A stretch of 64,000 nt of DNA from Hexactinellida sp. DTS-2022 (taxonomy: Eukaryota; Porifera; Hexactinellida), in NCBI GenBank assembly GCA_028753945.1, contig JAPNXP010000001.1:3710501-3774500 (forward strand), read 5' to 3'. The position numbers were made by a program, and so were the translations under genes. Under the pieces are notes generated by a model that saw only the letters and a program-made list of their open reading frames with translations, did not search any database and was not told the DNA's origin. Below, piece by piece: positions 45,440 through 57,192 of the stretch (positions are counted from its first letter, which is position 1; every line of letters begins with the position of its first letter).

Positions 45440-48185
45440 ATACAAAGCAACACAATTTCAATAGTAGTTATGCAATTTTAGTAGGAGCGGAGTTATTATA
45501 TGCTGATTAAAATCTAGTACGATAGGGATTAATAAAAATATTCATTCGCTATATTGTCGGAAGTTTCAGTACAGCTGAAAGTAGAGACACTTCGAATTTA
45601 ATTCGTGATCTAGTTTCCTTTATATATTTCATTTATAGTATCAAACTAAATTTGGAATGATCGGGGTAGAGGGCTGTCAGCTTCAAGGAAATGCTGAATA
45701 TAAACAGGAAGTTTGCAAACAGAAGCATACTATAATCACAAAAAGATATGGTATGGCAATTTCATGACAAATAATGTGGTACATACGATAAGGAGAAATT
45801 GTATCATGAACTTAAACAAAGGAATTGATGGGATTGGAAGTACGTAAGGATATTATGCAATATACAAGACAAGCGAGTTACTAAGTGATCAAACTAAACG
45901 AAAAGATTGAAATCTGGCAACCTTGATTTCTTGTCTTATTAACGGGTAGCACAATTAATTATTTAATTTTATGTTAAGTCACTAACTGTTAAGTCATTTC
46001 ACTTCAAAAAGGTTTTGAATAAGAAAAAATAAGATAATTCTATCTACTAACAAATAAGCTTTTGATCACAAGTTTTAGAGGTAAAGGCTACAAAATCGAT
46101 GTTTATGATGATTTACTAAAGCCCAGCATCGTATGAAAATTACTAAACACGAACTCAATTTATATTTTCAATAGGACAAGACACGAAGACGAACACGATC
46201 ATGTAAAAGAAACGCGAATTTGATAAATAAAATGTAATCCCAACAAGACACGCCATGAACAAAAACAATCACGCATATACAATATCAAAAGTCAATCAAG
46301 ATCAAGATTAGGAAATTCAATTACCAATTTATAGATTACGAACAATGGTTGAACAAAAAAATAAAGTTAGACAATTAGTGAAAAAGAAAAAAATTCGCAA
46401 CACATACAGTACAATCCGGGAATTAAAGGTTCACGGACGATATTGAACTTGAAGTGTTGAATTGAACGCAGGACTTTTAAGAAATTCAAGCTGAACAAAC
46501 TGAACGGTTGGCTTAACGGAAGTTGAACGAATTGAATGAACGAATTGAACGAACTGAACGAACTGAACGAACGAACTGTACGAACGAACTAAACTGAATA
46601 TTGATAAATTATAAATACTAAATCATGAATCATTAAATTTCGGTCAATTGGTCAAGAAGTTGGTATAAATTGTAAAATCTAAAAATCAATTATAAATATA
46701 ACTACAGTATTGCTTCGAATAAGCGCCCGGCGCTTATTGTTTTCGTGGATCAAATTTATCCTGAAAATTTGTTGAAAAATCCAGAAATAATATCTAGGTC
46801 AGTTCAAACGGTTCTAACCGACAGTATACATACCGAAGTTGCCAAAATCAATGGAATAACGCTCCAGTCACGTGATCAACTAATGTGTTTAAAATTTATC
46901 ATACCAATGTAAGTTTTAAAGACCCGGTGATTATTCAAGGAGCCGGAGCTTGTTCGGGAAAATACGGTAATTATTATTACCACCAAAAGATCACTTGATA
47001 AATCATTATCGGGAAATCCCAAAGGTATTTTTAGTTTCATTTAGATGTAGGAACTAATAAAGATTATGAAGATAATGAGAAGATCGGCCCAAGCCATGAG
47101 ATAGACAGTCAGAGAACTCATTACATAGCTTATCCCTTTGGTAATTGTCAGAGGAAAAAGTAATCCGGGCAATTCAAATCTTAGATGGGTATCGTTAAGT
47201 TGGTATAAAAAAACCTATGCATGCGTAAGGATGTATTGTAAATGTACCATAAACTCCAGCTACAAAAAGATAAATAGTGGTATAATCGCATGCATTGGGC
47301 GGAACGTAAAACAACGAGAATAAAAATATGTGAGAATTGGCGGGGATAAATTGTTGCTAACAAAGACCCATAAAGAGCCACCATTGATACTCTCCAAAAA
47401 TAGTGCTATATGGAATGTTTCATCTAATGTGGGCTATCCGCTGTCTAACCTTTCCACTCTGTTGTTCATATCACTAGAGTATCACACTATCGTGGTGACA
47501 GAAAGGACCGCCGCTGATAGCCATGTCTCAGTGATATCGGCTGGAAATCAAGCAATACACAGTGGAAATCAAGGAAGTGGGATATTACAAATAAATATCA
47601 CCACATTTGTAGAATTCAAAAAGAGGGTGGGACGATGCCTACGTATACAGAACAGGTTTTGAGGTTTAATTTAAGTAAGAAATAAACACGATCAATCTTA
47701 AGTTCGGATAAATCAGTTTGTGATTAAAACAATTAGCTTCGGATTTAGTCTGCATACTCGGTTCCATATATAGGTAACGGTCGGAGCTGTCGTCCAAAGA
47801 GTCCTCAAATGGTTGGCGTGAGGATGTAAAGACAGTGGCGAATTAAATCACGAGGGGTGGGAGGTTTAATTTTAGAGAAGCGTGGATAATGTGCGTAAGG
47901 GGGTAGAAAGAGGTGCGGGGCGTGGAGTAGATAAGTCCTCGATTAAGGACGAATATTACAAACGTTACAAACAGGAAAACACGAAGTTAAAAGACATAAC
48001 CTTTTTTAATAATAATTCTGAAGTTTAAGTAAAGTTAAAATTTTATGCTCGAAAGTGAGAAAAATAACACCTAGAAAATAAAGAAGAATGTCCACAAGCG
48101 AAGGGATTACACTTATTAAGCTCTCTTTACGATAAGTAATTGATATCGAGATCAAATAAACAAGAAAAAGAAATTTAAAGTAAGC
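45440..48185. other. WNK intron: GAACGAA fragment and unrecognised sequence
   Basis: 46425-46600 is a truncated copy of the GAACGAACTGAACGA element (full copies at 53162 and 63150). Two plus-strand frames (47138-47323 and 47330-47662) lie in a somewhat GC-richer block with no recognisable domain; I treat them as chance or relic. 47760-47950 is a purine-rich block (GGGGTGGGAGG, GTGCGGGGCGTGG) of unknown origin. Confidence 0.4.
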
Positions 48186-48189
48186 TCAC

Positions 48190-48407
48190 CAATAACAGTT
48201 CTAGCGTTTGAGTTACTGAGTACAGCTAATCCAAGATCTCCAATTTTAACAGAGCCATTAGCACCATTAATAAAAATATTATCACATTTTAAGTCTCGAT
48301 GAATAATAGATGGCTCTCGACTATGTAGAAACTGAAGGCCTCGTAAAATCTGCAAGCACCAATTTTTTATTAGTCGTAGTGGAATGCTAGGGAATCGACT
48401 CAAATAT
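48190..48407 (-). CDS. WNK kinase exon: catalytic loop and DLG motif
   Basis: 218-bp exon; acceptor TTATTATGTAG, donor ATTG|GTGAGC. It encodes [41 protein letters not shown], then [20 protein letters not shown] and [11 protein letters not shown] is the catalytic loop. DLG in place of DFG is typical of WNK kinases, as is the [20 protein letters not shown] sequence. The kinase would act in the cytoplasm on SPAK/OSR1-type kinases in ion and volume regulation, by family knowledge. The N-lobe, including the distinctive lysine placement in the glycine-rich loop, must lie on an upstream exon to the right; I could not find it. Confidence 0.96.
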
Positions 48408-48409
48408 CT

Positions 48410-49226
48410 ACATAATAAAAAAGGTAAATCAAAAACAAAAATATTAGCAAATAGCAAAAATTAAAGTATATGGCGAGAGAAAAAATAATAAAATCAACAA
48501 AATATTGAGAATCTCAATATATTCAAAAAAAATTGGTCATTAAAAGTAATAGAGGGAAACCTACTATATAAGAGGGGAAATTTGGTCCAAATTCTTTCAT
48601 TGCCATACATATGTACCTTCTTTATCGGGGAAATGGAAATGGGGGACATGAATTATCAAGGAGTTATTATCCCCATACAAATGGATAAATCCAAACAAAA
48701 TAATTATAAAATTAAATTAACTATATTTTTAATATATTCAGTCAAAGAACAAATATTTTCGAAGGCTCAGAAATTTTTGAGAAAGAAATCTTCGACAGTA
48801 GATTGCTTACGTAGAAGCACTTTTTTTAAATTGTCAAAATAGACAACTATAGATCACATTAATGGGAGCGTTATATGTATAAACTGTAAAAATAAACATA
48901 CTACTAAATACTCTTTATCCAGGGTAAATTATAGCCGGTGAATGGGGAGAATTCGAATTTTTCAAAATCCTAGGCTCCCCAAAATAGAGTTCGCACTGTC
49001 TAGTTTAATAGTACTACGTGTTCATAATTTTCCAACAAATGAAGATGATTTCATAATATTCAAAACCCCGATTATGAATAGATATATGTCAGTTAGACTA
49101 ATTTGATCATGGTTTTTGAATCATACCGATCCAAATTACACTAGAATGAAAGAGTGATAATTATTAGTAGTGTAGTAACATAGAATTAATTTGTAAATTT
49201 ATCAATATCACGTCCTTTAATGATTA
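48410..49226. other. WNK intron, nothing recognised
   Basis: AT-rich. A plus-strand frame at 48582-48842 has no domain and is probably chance. Confidence 0.3.
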
Positions 49227-50128
49227 CTAGCGCGCTTCGAATGCTAGGTCGCTTCGCGGCATAACACAACCACAGACCAAGCGTTCGCTGTTGGTGTGTG
49301 GTTTATATACATCTAACATTGATTACAAAGCGTAAATAGACCTAAAATAGTAGAATTTAATAATGTGAAATTTGTGATTACGTCATCATGTCATAATGAG
49401 TAAGCATATTGGGAATCTGGTGTGACCAACATGTCTTCCAGGGCTGTATTAACTAATTTTGAATGTTTTTGAATTTTGAATGAGTTGATGATGGAAAAAT
49501 GAATGAGTTGAATGAATTGGTGATAGAAAAATGAATGAGTTGAACGAGTTGTTAGCAGTGCAAAATGAATTGAAGAGTCCAATTAATTTAAACCGTGAGT
49601 TGGTTGAATCAACTCATTTTCTAGATTAGTGATGTAGAGATTTGACTAAGATTATACGTGTATTAGTTTATTAGTATTTAATACTTTAGTGAGTATTATT
49701 ATAATGAATTAATTAACTTATCTCCTTAATTATTAATGAAATTACAATTGAATATGTACTTTGCACTGTACAATCAACTAATTTTTCTGAATGAGTTGAA
49801 TGAGTTGGTAGAGAAAATGAGTTTTTTTGCCAACTTAAAATGAGTTGATAGAGCCCTGGCTGTCCGCATCATTAATGTAAATGTTCTATTAAGTTTTCAG
49901 ATTTTATTCTCTTATAGGGTGCGAATTGTTGAGATTAAGTAAATTTCGTGCACTTAAAATGTTACATAGAAGTCATGACTTGACGAGGTGTGAGAAATTT
50001 TTGACTGGAAACATAACTTGTTGTCGGGCTCCAAAGGTTACCCTTATATGCCAAAAATTAGATTTGGAAACAGTCCAGTTTCTTCAATCAACACGGAACA
50101 TACGAATAAATAAATACTACACAGCCTT
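49227..50128 (-). mobile_element. Non-autonomous Helitron interrupted by a hAT MITE
   Basis: Minus strand: ends CGAAGCGCGCTAG then T at 49227, with the GCGAAGCGACCTAGCATTCG segment and a CCAA-GC-hairpin just inside. The 5' half (50110-49860) matches 40893-40680 (TTTATTCGTATGTTCC, TTTTTGGCATATAAGGGTAA). It is interrupted at 49439-49858. Confidence 0.78.
49439..49858. mobile_element. hAT-type MITE rich in TGAATGAGTTGA
   Basis: CAGGGCTGTATTAAC at left, GATAGAGCCCTG at right. The interior repeats AATGAGTTGAATGA and, in inverted sense, TTGAATCAACTCATTTT. The Helitron sequence GACCAAC-TGTCCGCATCATTA continues on either side, so it is a later insertion. The target duplication is imperfect (ATGTCTTC / GCTGTCCGC region). 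Confidence 0.8.
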
Positions 50129-50281
50129 GCGATTTAATAGTACTAGCCCTTCGGTCTCGGTCGCTTCCGAGACCGTATGAAGTAGAGATTTGAGTGGAGA
50201 TTTGAAAAGACAAAATTGGCAAGACTATGGATTAACGCTGCTACAAAGAAACTTTATTTTTTGAGGGATACCTAAGAGAAA

Positions 50282-51171
50282 TATTATCACTACTGTGCCG
50301 ACAATACTATAGTATAGTGGCCCAGTATTTAAATGACTGCTTTTGTGTTTTCTCCGTAGCAGGTGGCCTGGCCACACCTGTATACATTGAGGGCTGAAAC
50401 TTGGCATGTAGTTGCGGAGTGACCGTCTAATTTGCACCTGGGTTACGATTTTCTATCAAATAAATTTAACACCTATTTTAAACTAATTATGGCTCATTAC
50501 ATGAAACAATTAATATTGAGCCTTATAAATTTACATGTACGGATAGAGAAATAAATTCTACACCTTTTGGCAAATCACAAATATTCAATTTAGCCTCGGT
50601 TAGTGCCAAAATTCGGGTGCCAATCTCCTGTGTTTCCTCACACTTCAGATTCAGTAAAACTGTTAAATCTAATTCTATTGTTTCAACTTGCGATAATTAT
50701 ATTAATTTAACTTGTTAAATCTTTCTCTATTGTTTCAACTTGCGATAAATATATTGATTTAACTTATAAATTCCAGCTGGCTTCTATTTAATTGTAGTAT
50801 TATTATACATTGGATTAAATTAAATAATATAATATAAGAAATTTGTTGACTTAACTCTCTCACCGTGGACAACATTGCTAAAATAAATAACTAATAATAT
50901 AATAAATTATCAATTCATAATGAATTAAGGCATTAAACTCAAGACTGTTTATGATAGAAACAAACTAAAAATTTATCTTCCGTTCCTTGTGACTCGGACC
51001 AAATAACAAATGGTTCTTGACACCATGAGGCGATGAATGAATGGCAAAAAAATCCAAAATTGCAGCCTGTGCCGACAGCATGTTCCATTGGAGGCACTAT
51101 CAATAGACCACCACCAAAATATAGTTCCACCAAAGGGCAATGCGTCGGCACAGGCTGAAATTTTGGATTTT
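50282..51171 (-). repeat. Composite hairpin-headed repeat, reversed copy
   Basis: Starts (in plus orientation) CTGTGCCGACAATACTATAG, then the CAGCCC block in reverse (50375-50450), the body, and the hairpin head at 51045-51171. It matches 41890-42783 along its length. The 167-codon frame on the minus strand at 51442-50939 crosses its boundary and is not a gene. Confidence 0.82.
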
Positions 51172-51179
51172 TAATGCTT

Positions 51180-52130
51180 ATGTAACTCAAGGCCCTCAGA
51201 TATACATTACTAGTACAAACTAAAATACAAAATAACAACAGATACATACAGAAAGAATTATACAGTACATCAGTAAGTACAGAAAAAGGTTGCAGCACTT
51301 GAAGATGATACAACGTCATAAGTGTGATGATAAGACGTATAGCGATTTCGTTATGTACCAATTTGAATTTCTTAATGCTCTCCGCATATTTTATTTCATC
51401 ACTCAGCTTAATAGAGTACTCAACGCCTTGTAAAATAAACATTTCCCACTTATTTCTAGTGTTAGCTAAGGAATGATTTGAGGTTGTCTTCTAATTTGTC
51501 TGGTTCTTCTATTACAGCTTGATCTTAAACAGAATAAATGGTTGTTGTGCAGAAGTAGATTATTTATAGCTTTAGAAAAAAAACATTAGATATTCAATTC
51601 CATCCATGGGCGTAGACATCGCCAAAACAACCATGGTGCCACGACACTTGTTCATCCCCTAGTTATATATTTTTCTGAATAACTATTTAATTTCGAGTTA
51701 ATGTGTCTTAATTTTTTGTTTAGAAAAAATTATTTAGCTCGCCATCTGCTAAATTAAGTTTGTGGGTTAATTTCGGTTTTAAAATGCTAGGATGCCAGAA
51801 ACCTTTGGCACCATGACATCACAGCCACCAGCGTACCAGCACTGCCAAGCATCCGCCGCACACCCTAGGTTTACGCCCCTGATTCTATCTGAAAGGAATA
51901 GATCTTCAGTTGTTGAAATAATGGAAGTGACCTTGCTCGAGAAGGTTGATTAAGTATCATTGGTATGCCATTTTTTTGGAATCGATACGGATGTCTCACT
52001 CCCAATCCATCTAAGGATAATTGTATAAATGAGATATAGAAAAAATTTCCTTGCGAAAATGGAAGAAATTGTTTAATTCGCAAATATCCTATAGTTTAGT
52101 TAATTTTACTCCAAGGAGCTTTTCATTATC
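51180..52130. other. No gene recognised
   Basis: AT-rich. A minus-strand frame at 52083-51871 (70 codons) has no domain. The 51770-51870 stretch contains CACCATGACATCACAGCCAC, a slightly GC-richer piece of unknown origin. Confidence 0.3.
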
Positions 52131-52149
52131 AGTGAAACTAATTGATGAC

Positions 52150-52479
52150 TAATTGAGCATTGTCACATTTCGAGAACCCTGAAAATTCACTTAATCGCAC
52201 ATAATTCCCGCCCTCTAAGAGATAAAAATCTGAAAATTTAATAGAAAATGTACATTAATGATGCGGACCCAGTGGTCAGACCAGATCACCAATATGCTTA
52301 CTCATTATCGCATGATGACATAATCACTAAAATTTCACATTGTTAAATTTGACTATTTTAGGCCTATTTACGCTTTATAATCAATGTTAGAATTATATAA
52401 ACCACACACCAACCGCGAAGCGGTTGGTGTGTGTGGTTGTGTTCTGCCGCGAAGCGATCTAGCATGCGAAGCGCGCTAA
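52150..52479 (+). mobile_element. Non-autonomous Helitron, 3' part
   Basis: Plus strand. The sequence CACATTTCGAGAACCCTGAA is the counterpart of 40720-40735. It is followed by the perfect hairpin CACACCAACCGC-GAA-GCGGTTGGTGTG (52404-52430), CCGCGAAGCGATCTAGCATG and GCGAAGCGCGCTAA then T. The 5' end is lost or lies left of 52150. Confidence 0.78.
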
Positions 52480-53130
52480 TAGTAAAATAATTGTTGAGCT
52501 TACTTCGCGTTTCTGTTTAGTTTTTATGAAGAATTATGTAATGTGAGAAAGCAAACAAATGAAACATTAAAAATAGTGAAAATTCATGATATAATTGTGT
52601 TTCGATTTCAACCTTCTGTAATTAATTTGTAGGAATTTTACTTCAATGTTATTGTATGAAATGCAATTTTAACTAATTTAGCTTTTTTATTTATAGGCTA
52701 TTCTTAAAGATTTAATTGAGCATAGAAATACATTTCAAATATTCTAATTATATAGGTATAATTTTCTTCTACTATAATATCATGAAAAATCCTTAGTCAC
52801 AATTAATGATGTAAATCGAATTGTGGTGCGCTTCCATCGGTTTGCCTCTGACCCGCAATTGCAGAGCTAATATCGTTCAATTAACTTCTTAACTCGATTA
52901 TGGTTACAATAATCTCTGCACCTCATGCTTGTTGAATTAATCAACCAAAACCATTCTTTTCATGCAATGACGATAACGAGATCAATCCTGGACTCATGAG
53001 TCCAGGATTGATCTTGTTATGACAATTGATCTGAAAATAAACGAAATTAATTAAATCAACTCTTACACGATTTGTGACCGTTCACTGTAAGACTTAAAAT
53101 AAAATTTTGATATTTAAAATGTTTCAATGT
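52480..53130. other. No gene recognised; one short palindrome
   Basis: AT-rich. 52976-53022 holds an inverted pair GAGATCAATCCTGGACTCAT / ATGAGTCCAGGATTGATCTT that can form a ~20-bp hairpin with almost no loop. No coding sequence is seen. Confidence 0.4.
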
Positions 53131-53161
53131 AAGGTCAAGGGACAAAAGGATTCGACCACAC

Positions 53162-53757
53162 CAGGGAATCAATGGAAACGAACGGACAGAATAAACCCAA
53201 TTTAGTTAATTTCAAAGTAACTCTTGTTGAGTTCGTTCACGTTCACCTCCTAACTTCAACACCACCAGCGTTCGTTCAGTTCGTTCGATCAGTTGGTTCA
53301 GTTCAGATGAGTTGGTGGTGGTTAATAGGTATGACAAGCAGGTATGAGTAGTGATCTATTTATATACTACGTATGGCAGGGTTGGGTTCAATTATAATTA
53401 CAATTACAATTACGCTATCTTTAGAATTTCAATTACAATTACAATTACAATTATAAGGATTTGTGTTTTCCAATTCCAATTAAAATTACAATTATAGGGA
53501 TTTGTGTTTTCAATTACAATTACAATTACAATTACAATTATGCCAAAAACGTAATTAATTGTAATTGAATTCATTACAATTATAATTGAACTCAACCCTG
53601 ACTTATGGAACTAATTATTCAGGATTTCTAATTTTTTGATATTCAGTTTAGTTCTTTCAATTCGTTCAGTTCGTTTATCGTAAATGCCAGAAAAGTCCTG
53701 CGTTTAGTTCGTTCAGTTCAAGTTCAATAAGTTCGTTCATGAACCTTGCATTCCCTG
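53162..53757. mobile_element. hAT-type element of GTTCGTTCAGTTCGTT repeats
   Basis: CAGGGAATCAATGGAAACGA at left, inverted CATTCCCTG at right. TSD GACCACAC (53154-53161) against TACCACAC (53758-53765), one difference. The interior consists of GTTCAGTTCGTT-like runs. A smaller hAT element is nested at 53377-53600. Confidence 0.88.
53377..53600. mobile_element. hAT-type MITE of ATTACAATTACA repeats (224 bp)
   Basis: CAGGGTTGGGTTCAATTATA and the inverted TATAATTGAACTCAACCCTG. TSD ACGTATGG (53369-53376) against ACTTATGG (53601-53608). The interior is mostly (AATTAC)n in one direction, with the reverse near the end. Confidence 0.9.
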
Positions 53758-54394
53758 TACCACACCAATTAAATCACCATGCATTGTCTATAATCTGTGT
53801 TACCAGTACATTTATGTACTTCAAAATGTTATAAATCTCTTAATAACAAGTTTGGCATACTAAATCGAAAAAATGGAAGATTTTTGTAAATACCAATTTT
53901 TGGTATAAATTTCCATAGTTATCGAGATAATCAGCTCATTGGATATGACAATTCAATTATCAGAAAAATTGCTCCAGTTATACGGTAATACTATGCATGT
54001 TTTTATGAATATTGAGCGAGCGTAGCGGGTGAGATAAATATTTTTGACATTCGAGCCTCTAGAAGTGTGACCAGGGGAATGAGTCTAGGGATGGGCCTGG
54101 GCGAAGTTATCACATATTATTTTAACTTGAGAATATAGTAAAATCCTGCCCACCTGCGGGGGGGGGGGGGGGTGGCAGAATTTAAACTAGGGGAGCGGCT
54201 GCCTCCCCTGCCCCCCCTTTGGCGCCGCGCCTGGCAACAAGTGGTATGGGCACAATAAATTCGATACCCCTTGAACAATCAATCAGAAATTATAATTCAA
54301 GGGTAATTTGGATCGTATAATTCAAATAAATGGTCAAAATTAGTACTAGTATAACTAGTACAGTTTTACTGTTGTGAGAGATAATTCACCGATT

Positions 54395-54665
54395 CTTGTG
54401 ACTCGAGTCAACGAGTCATTTGACTCGTGATAAAATTCAGTGACTCGAGTCACCGAGTCAATTGACTCGTGACAAAATTCAGTGACTCGAGTCACCGAGT
54501 CAATTGGCTGGTGACAAAATTCAGTGACTCGGTTACCGAGTCAATTGATTCGTGACAAAATTCAGTGACTCGAGTCACCGGGTCAATTGACTCGTGATAA
54601 AATTCGATGACTCGTGGTTTACTCGCGAGTCATCGAGTCAATCAAGTGACTCGTGAAAAGCCCTG
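54395..54665 (+). repeat. GACTCGAGTCACCGAGTCA minisatellite
   Basis: Four to five degenerate copies of a ~50-base unit of the form GTGACTCGAGTCACCGAGTC + AATTGACTCGTGACAAAATTCA. Each unit contains the dyad TGACTCGAGTCA and further GACTCG/CGAGTC pairs, so the array is also strongly self-complementary. Confidence 0.85.
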
Positions 54666-54719
54666 TCTTTAAGGGGGTTACGTAAGTGTGTGTGTGTGTG
54701 TGAAGCATTTTTTCGAAGA

Positions 54720-55550
54720 GGATAGTGAATACGCAAACAAATTCGAAAATGGAGAAGGTAATATTTGTAGAAATTGCAAGAGTCAACCCCAGGAAAAAAA
54801 GGGTGTCATTCCAGCTTTTCTATCAGGACATTCATCTATCCATTCATAGCATACTATCACCAAAATGTTCATGAACCTGTCCAAAAATTCTAAAGATCAA
54901 CTACTTAACGAAACTTTGACACTTAGCCTGATATCAGAAAGCGAGGAGAAAGAGAAGTTCAAAATCAGCAGGTTCCAGGGCAAGATAGGCCATCGTTGCT
55001 TTCTATACTTAAAATATGGTCATTATGGTATGCCGATAACATTGTATAATATGCTCCTATTTTAGTAGAACAAATATCACACCGAATACGCACATATTAG
55101 TACTTTCGACATATTTGCTAGAGCATATTACAATGGAGAAATTTTACCACTTTCAATAATCGATCATCTGTGAGATTTCTAGATCGCCTCGTCCATGGAA
55201 AATTCGGAAGGAATCTAAGACCATTAATGAGAATGCTTGCAAATTATATTTTGACAAAGATCATATTCAGGAAGTCATTAACAATTTACAAAAATATAAA
55301 GCTGATCTAGAATCTTCCGATTCCCCAGAAATCCGCATGCTTCAGTTCATCCAACGCAGGTTTTTCATACAGTGAACATCCCTCGCGAATAAATCAATTC
55401 GGCTTAAATACTAAAGATAACTTAGTGTCTTTCATCACAAAGCGAACAGTTTTGACGACATTTAGGCATCACGTTGTTTGCAAAAAGTGTGGGCAACCGA
55501 GCCACATTTGCAAACTACAGTATAATACTGTTTCACTACACGGAACAAAA
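54720..55550 (+). pseudogene. Unrecognised coding relic with zinc-knuckle-like end
   Basis: Plus-strand frames switch several times but keep protein-like stretches: ISTFDIFARAYYNGEILPLS near 55105, DKDHIQEVINNLQKYKADLE near 55255, SPEIRMLQFIQRRFF, and near 55470 HHVVCKKCGQPSHICK, a CCHC-like knuckle. It is probably a broken TE or host-derived gene. I cannot assign the family. The numerous breaks make function unlikely. Confidence 0.4.
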
Positions 55551-55559
55551 TAATCAATT

Positions 55560-57180
55560 AAATGCATTATTTATATAGGTTATTTTTTGCTTTGCCAGCG
55601 TCAAATTTAGCTCAGTAAACAATGATTTGTTCATTATTGGAAAAAATTTAATATGAGTATTTTCCGATGATCTCATAATTTTGGTTGTATAAGGTGTAGA
55701 AAATAATTGACCATACCAGTCGATTCCTAATAGTCGGTAACCCATATCCAATTAATACATTTTAGTTATGTAGGAAGCATGCAAACCTCTATTTCCCATC
55801 AGGTGTCTAGTATTACCCACTGTGAGACAAAAAGACACATAGACAGAAAATCCTTAAATAATGTATCAATAAATATAGTATGATGGATGTAATTGGTTGC
55901 ATATTAACCAGGGGTTATTTAGGAATTTTCTGGCAGGCACTTTTTACAGAAGTTTAATTTTTATGGCACCCTAATAGTGTCGGCCATAACACATAATCGT
56001 TATAATTCAATGATGAGGCATTCTTTGAAGGAGGTAAATATGTACGGTACCCAAAGAGGGATTTATATCGACAAAAATTCTTGTCAGAAACCTGGCACCA
56101 AATTAAGTGCCAATCCGGCACACAAATGGAACTTTTACACCTCAACCGATGCCTGGCTGGCACCTAGTGCCGGCGAGGCACCTAGATAAATCAGTTATAG
56201 TATGGTAATAAGTATGAATTAAAAAAGTATACAATGTAGACAATGTATACTGAGCATATTTTTACTGAGCTTGGGTTTATGTGTGTATGTATTAAACAAA
56301 TATTAATCAAAATTGACACTTCCAAGAAAAATAGATATTTATATTCGAAAATAAATCAGATTATTGCATTGGAGCTTATTTGGGATTGTATGATTAAGTT
56401 TAGTATGCATGATTATGAGGTCTTATGTAAAGTCGGCTATGGTCTAATTAATAGGGACTCCTGTTTCCAAAACTGACAGATAAGCTGAGGAAATCATATA
56501 ACATTTTCCCCTATTAATGTGATTCAATTAAATCCAATATTAATGTAGTTATATACATATTATTAAGAGAGCTTGGTCCGTCCGTCCATCCGTCTGTCCG
56601 TCCGCCCCTGTAACTCTTTGCTACATTACCCAATCCTAACGAAATAAATATCAATCGAAAGCTATTCCAAGGGAGACCTCGGGAAATATACTGGGTTCCA
56701 CTAAAAGGTGATTTTAAGTAGTATTCGAATAGCACCATTAAATTCTGAAAAAAAGATAAGGGTTCAGACATTTGTCAATTTCCACATGTCCGAGTTTAGT
56801 GTTTATTATAACAAGAAAAAAAGCCCCTCACAGACGGGATGGGAGTGTGCTCCTTCTGATTGCACTTCCCCAATGTTTAATTTAACTAGAATTTCAATAT
56901 TCAAATTACATTTCATCTTAGTGCAATATAATTTAATTAATGTTTGAATTGTGAAGACTTCAAATGTTAAAATTAATTAATTAAAGATTAATTATTACAA
57001 ATAGAAATTAGGAATACGTGTAGTATTTACGTTACTATTTTGAATAATAGAATTGACATCATCATCAACTTGTAAAATGTTCCAACTTCCAAGTGTTTTC
57101 ATTGCACTTGTATGAAACACATATTCACTTACAAACCAATCAATAACAGTCATTATCTAGCAGATAGTAGGCTTATGTAA
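55560..57180. other. No gene recognised; small repeat fragments
   Basis: 55930-56190 includes CCTGGCACCAAATTAAGTGC and GGCACCTAGTGCCGGCGAGG, GC-richer and self-complementary in part. 56570-56650 has GTCCGTCCGTCCATCCGTCT followed by CCCCTGTAACTC, a repeat type common in invertebrate genomes. The rest is AT-rich. Confidence 0.4.
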
Positions 57181-57192
57181 TATGTTCTATTG

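Larger units (their letters stand above)
53133..54345. mobile_element. Decayed mariner-type MITE hosting nested hAT elements
   Basis: Opens with GGGACAAAAGGATTCGACCA, the left end of the 17104-type MITE. After the insertion at 53162-53757 it resumes with the same family's interior. 54225-54345 (CAAGTGGTATGGGCAC, GGGTAATTTGG) fits the related CACTAACCAGCC family. 54150-54235 is a GC-rich hAT-type end with a G-run and GGCGCCGCGCCTGG. Confidence 0.55.

Noticed and set aside
47330-47662. 110-codon plus-strand frame
   Set aside because: No recognisable motif, inside a WNK intron on the opposite strand; kept only as an unexplained block.
50939-51442. 167-codon minus-strand frame
   Set aside because: Runs across the boundary of the composite repeat's hairpin head, so it is a chance chimera.
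51371-51442. Possible WNK N-lobe exon to the right of 48407
   Set aside because: No glycine-rich loop, VAW or TSGTL-type motif was found in the minus-strand open frames of 48.4-64 kb.
54395-54665. CRISPR or integron-like array
   Set aside because: Units are contiguous and degenerate, typical of a minisatellite.
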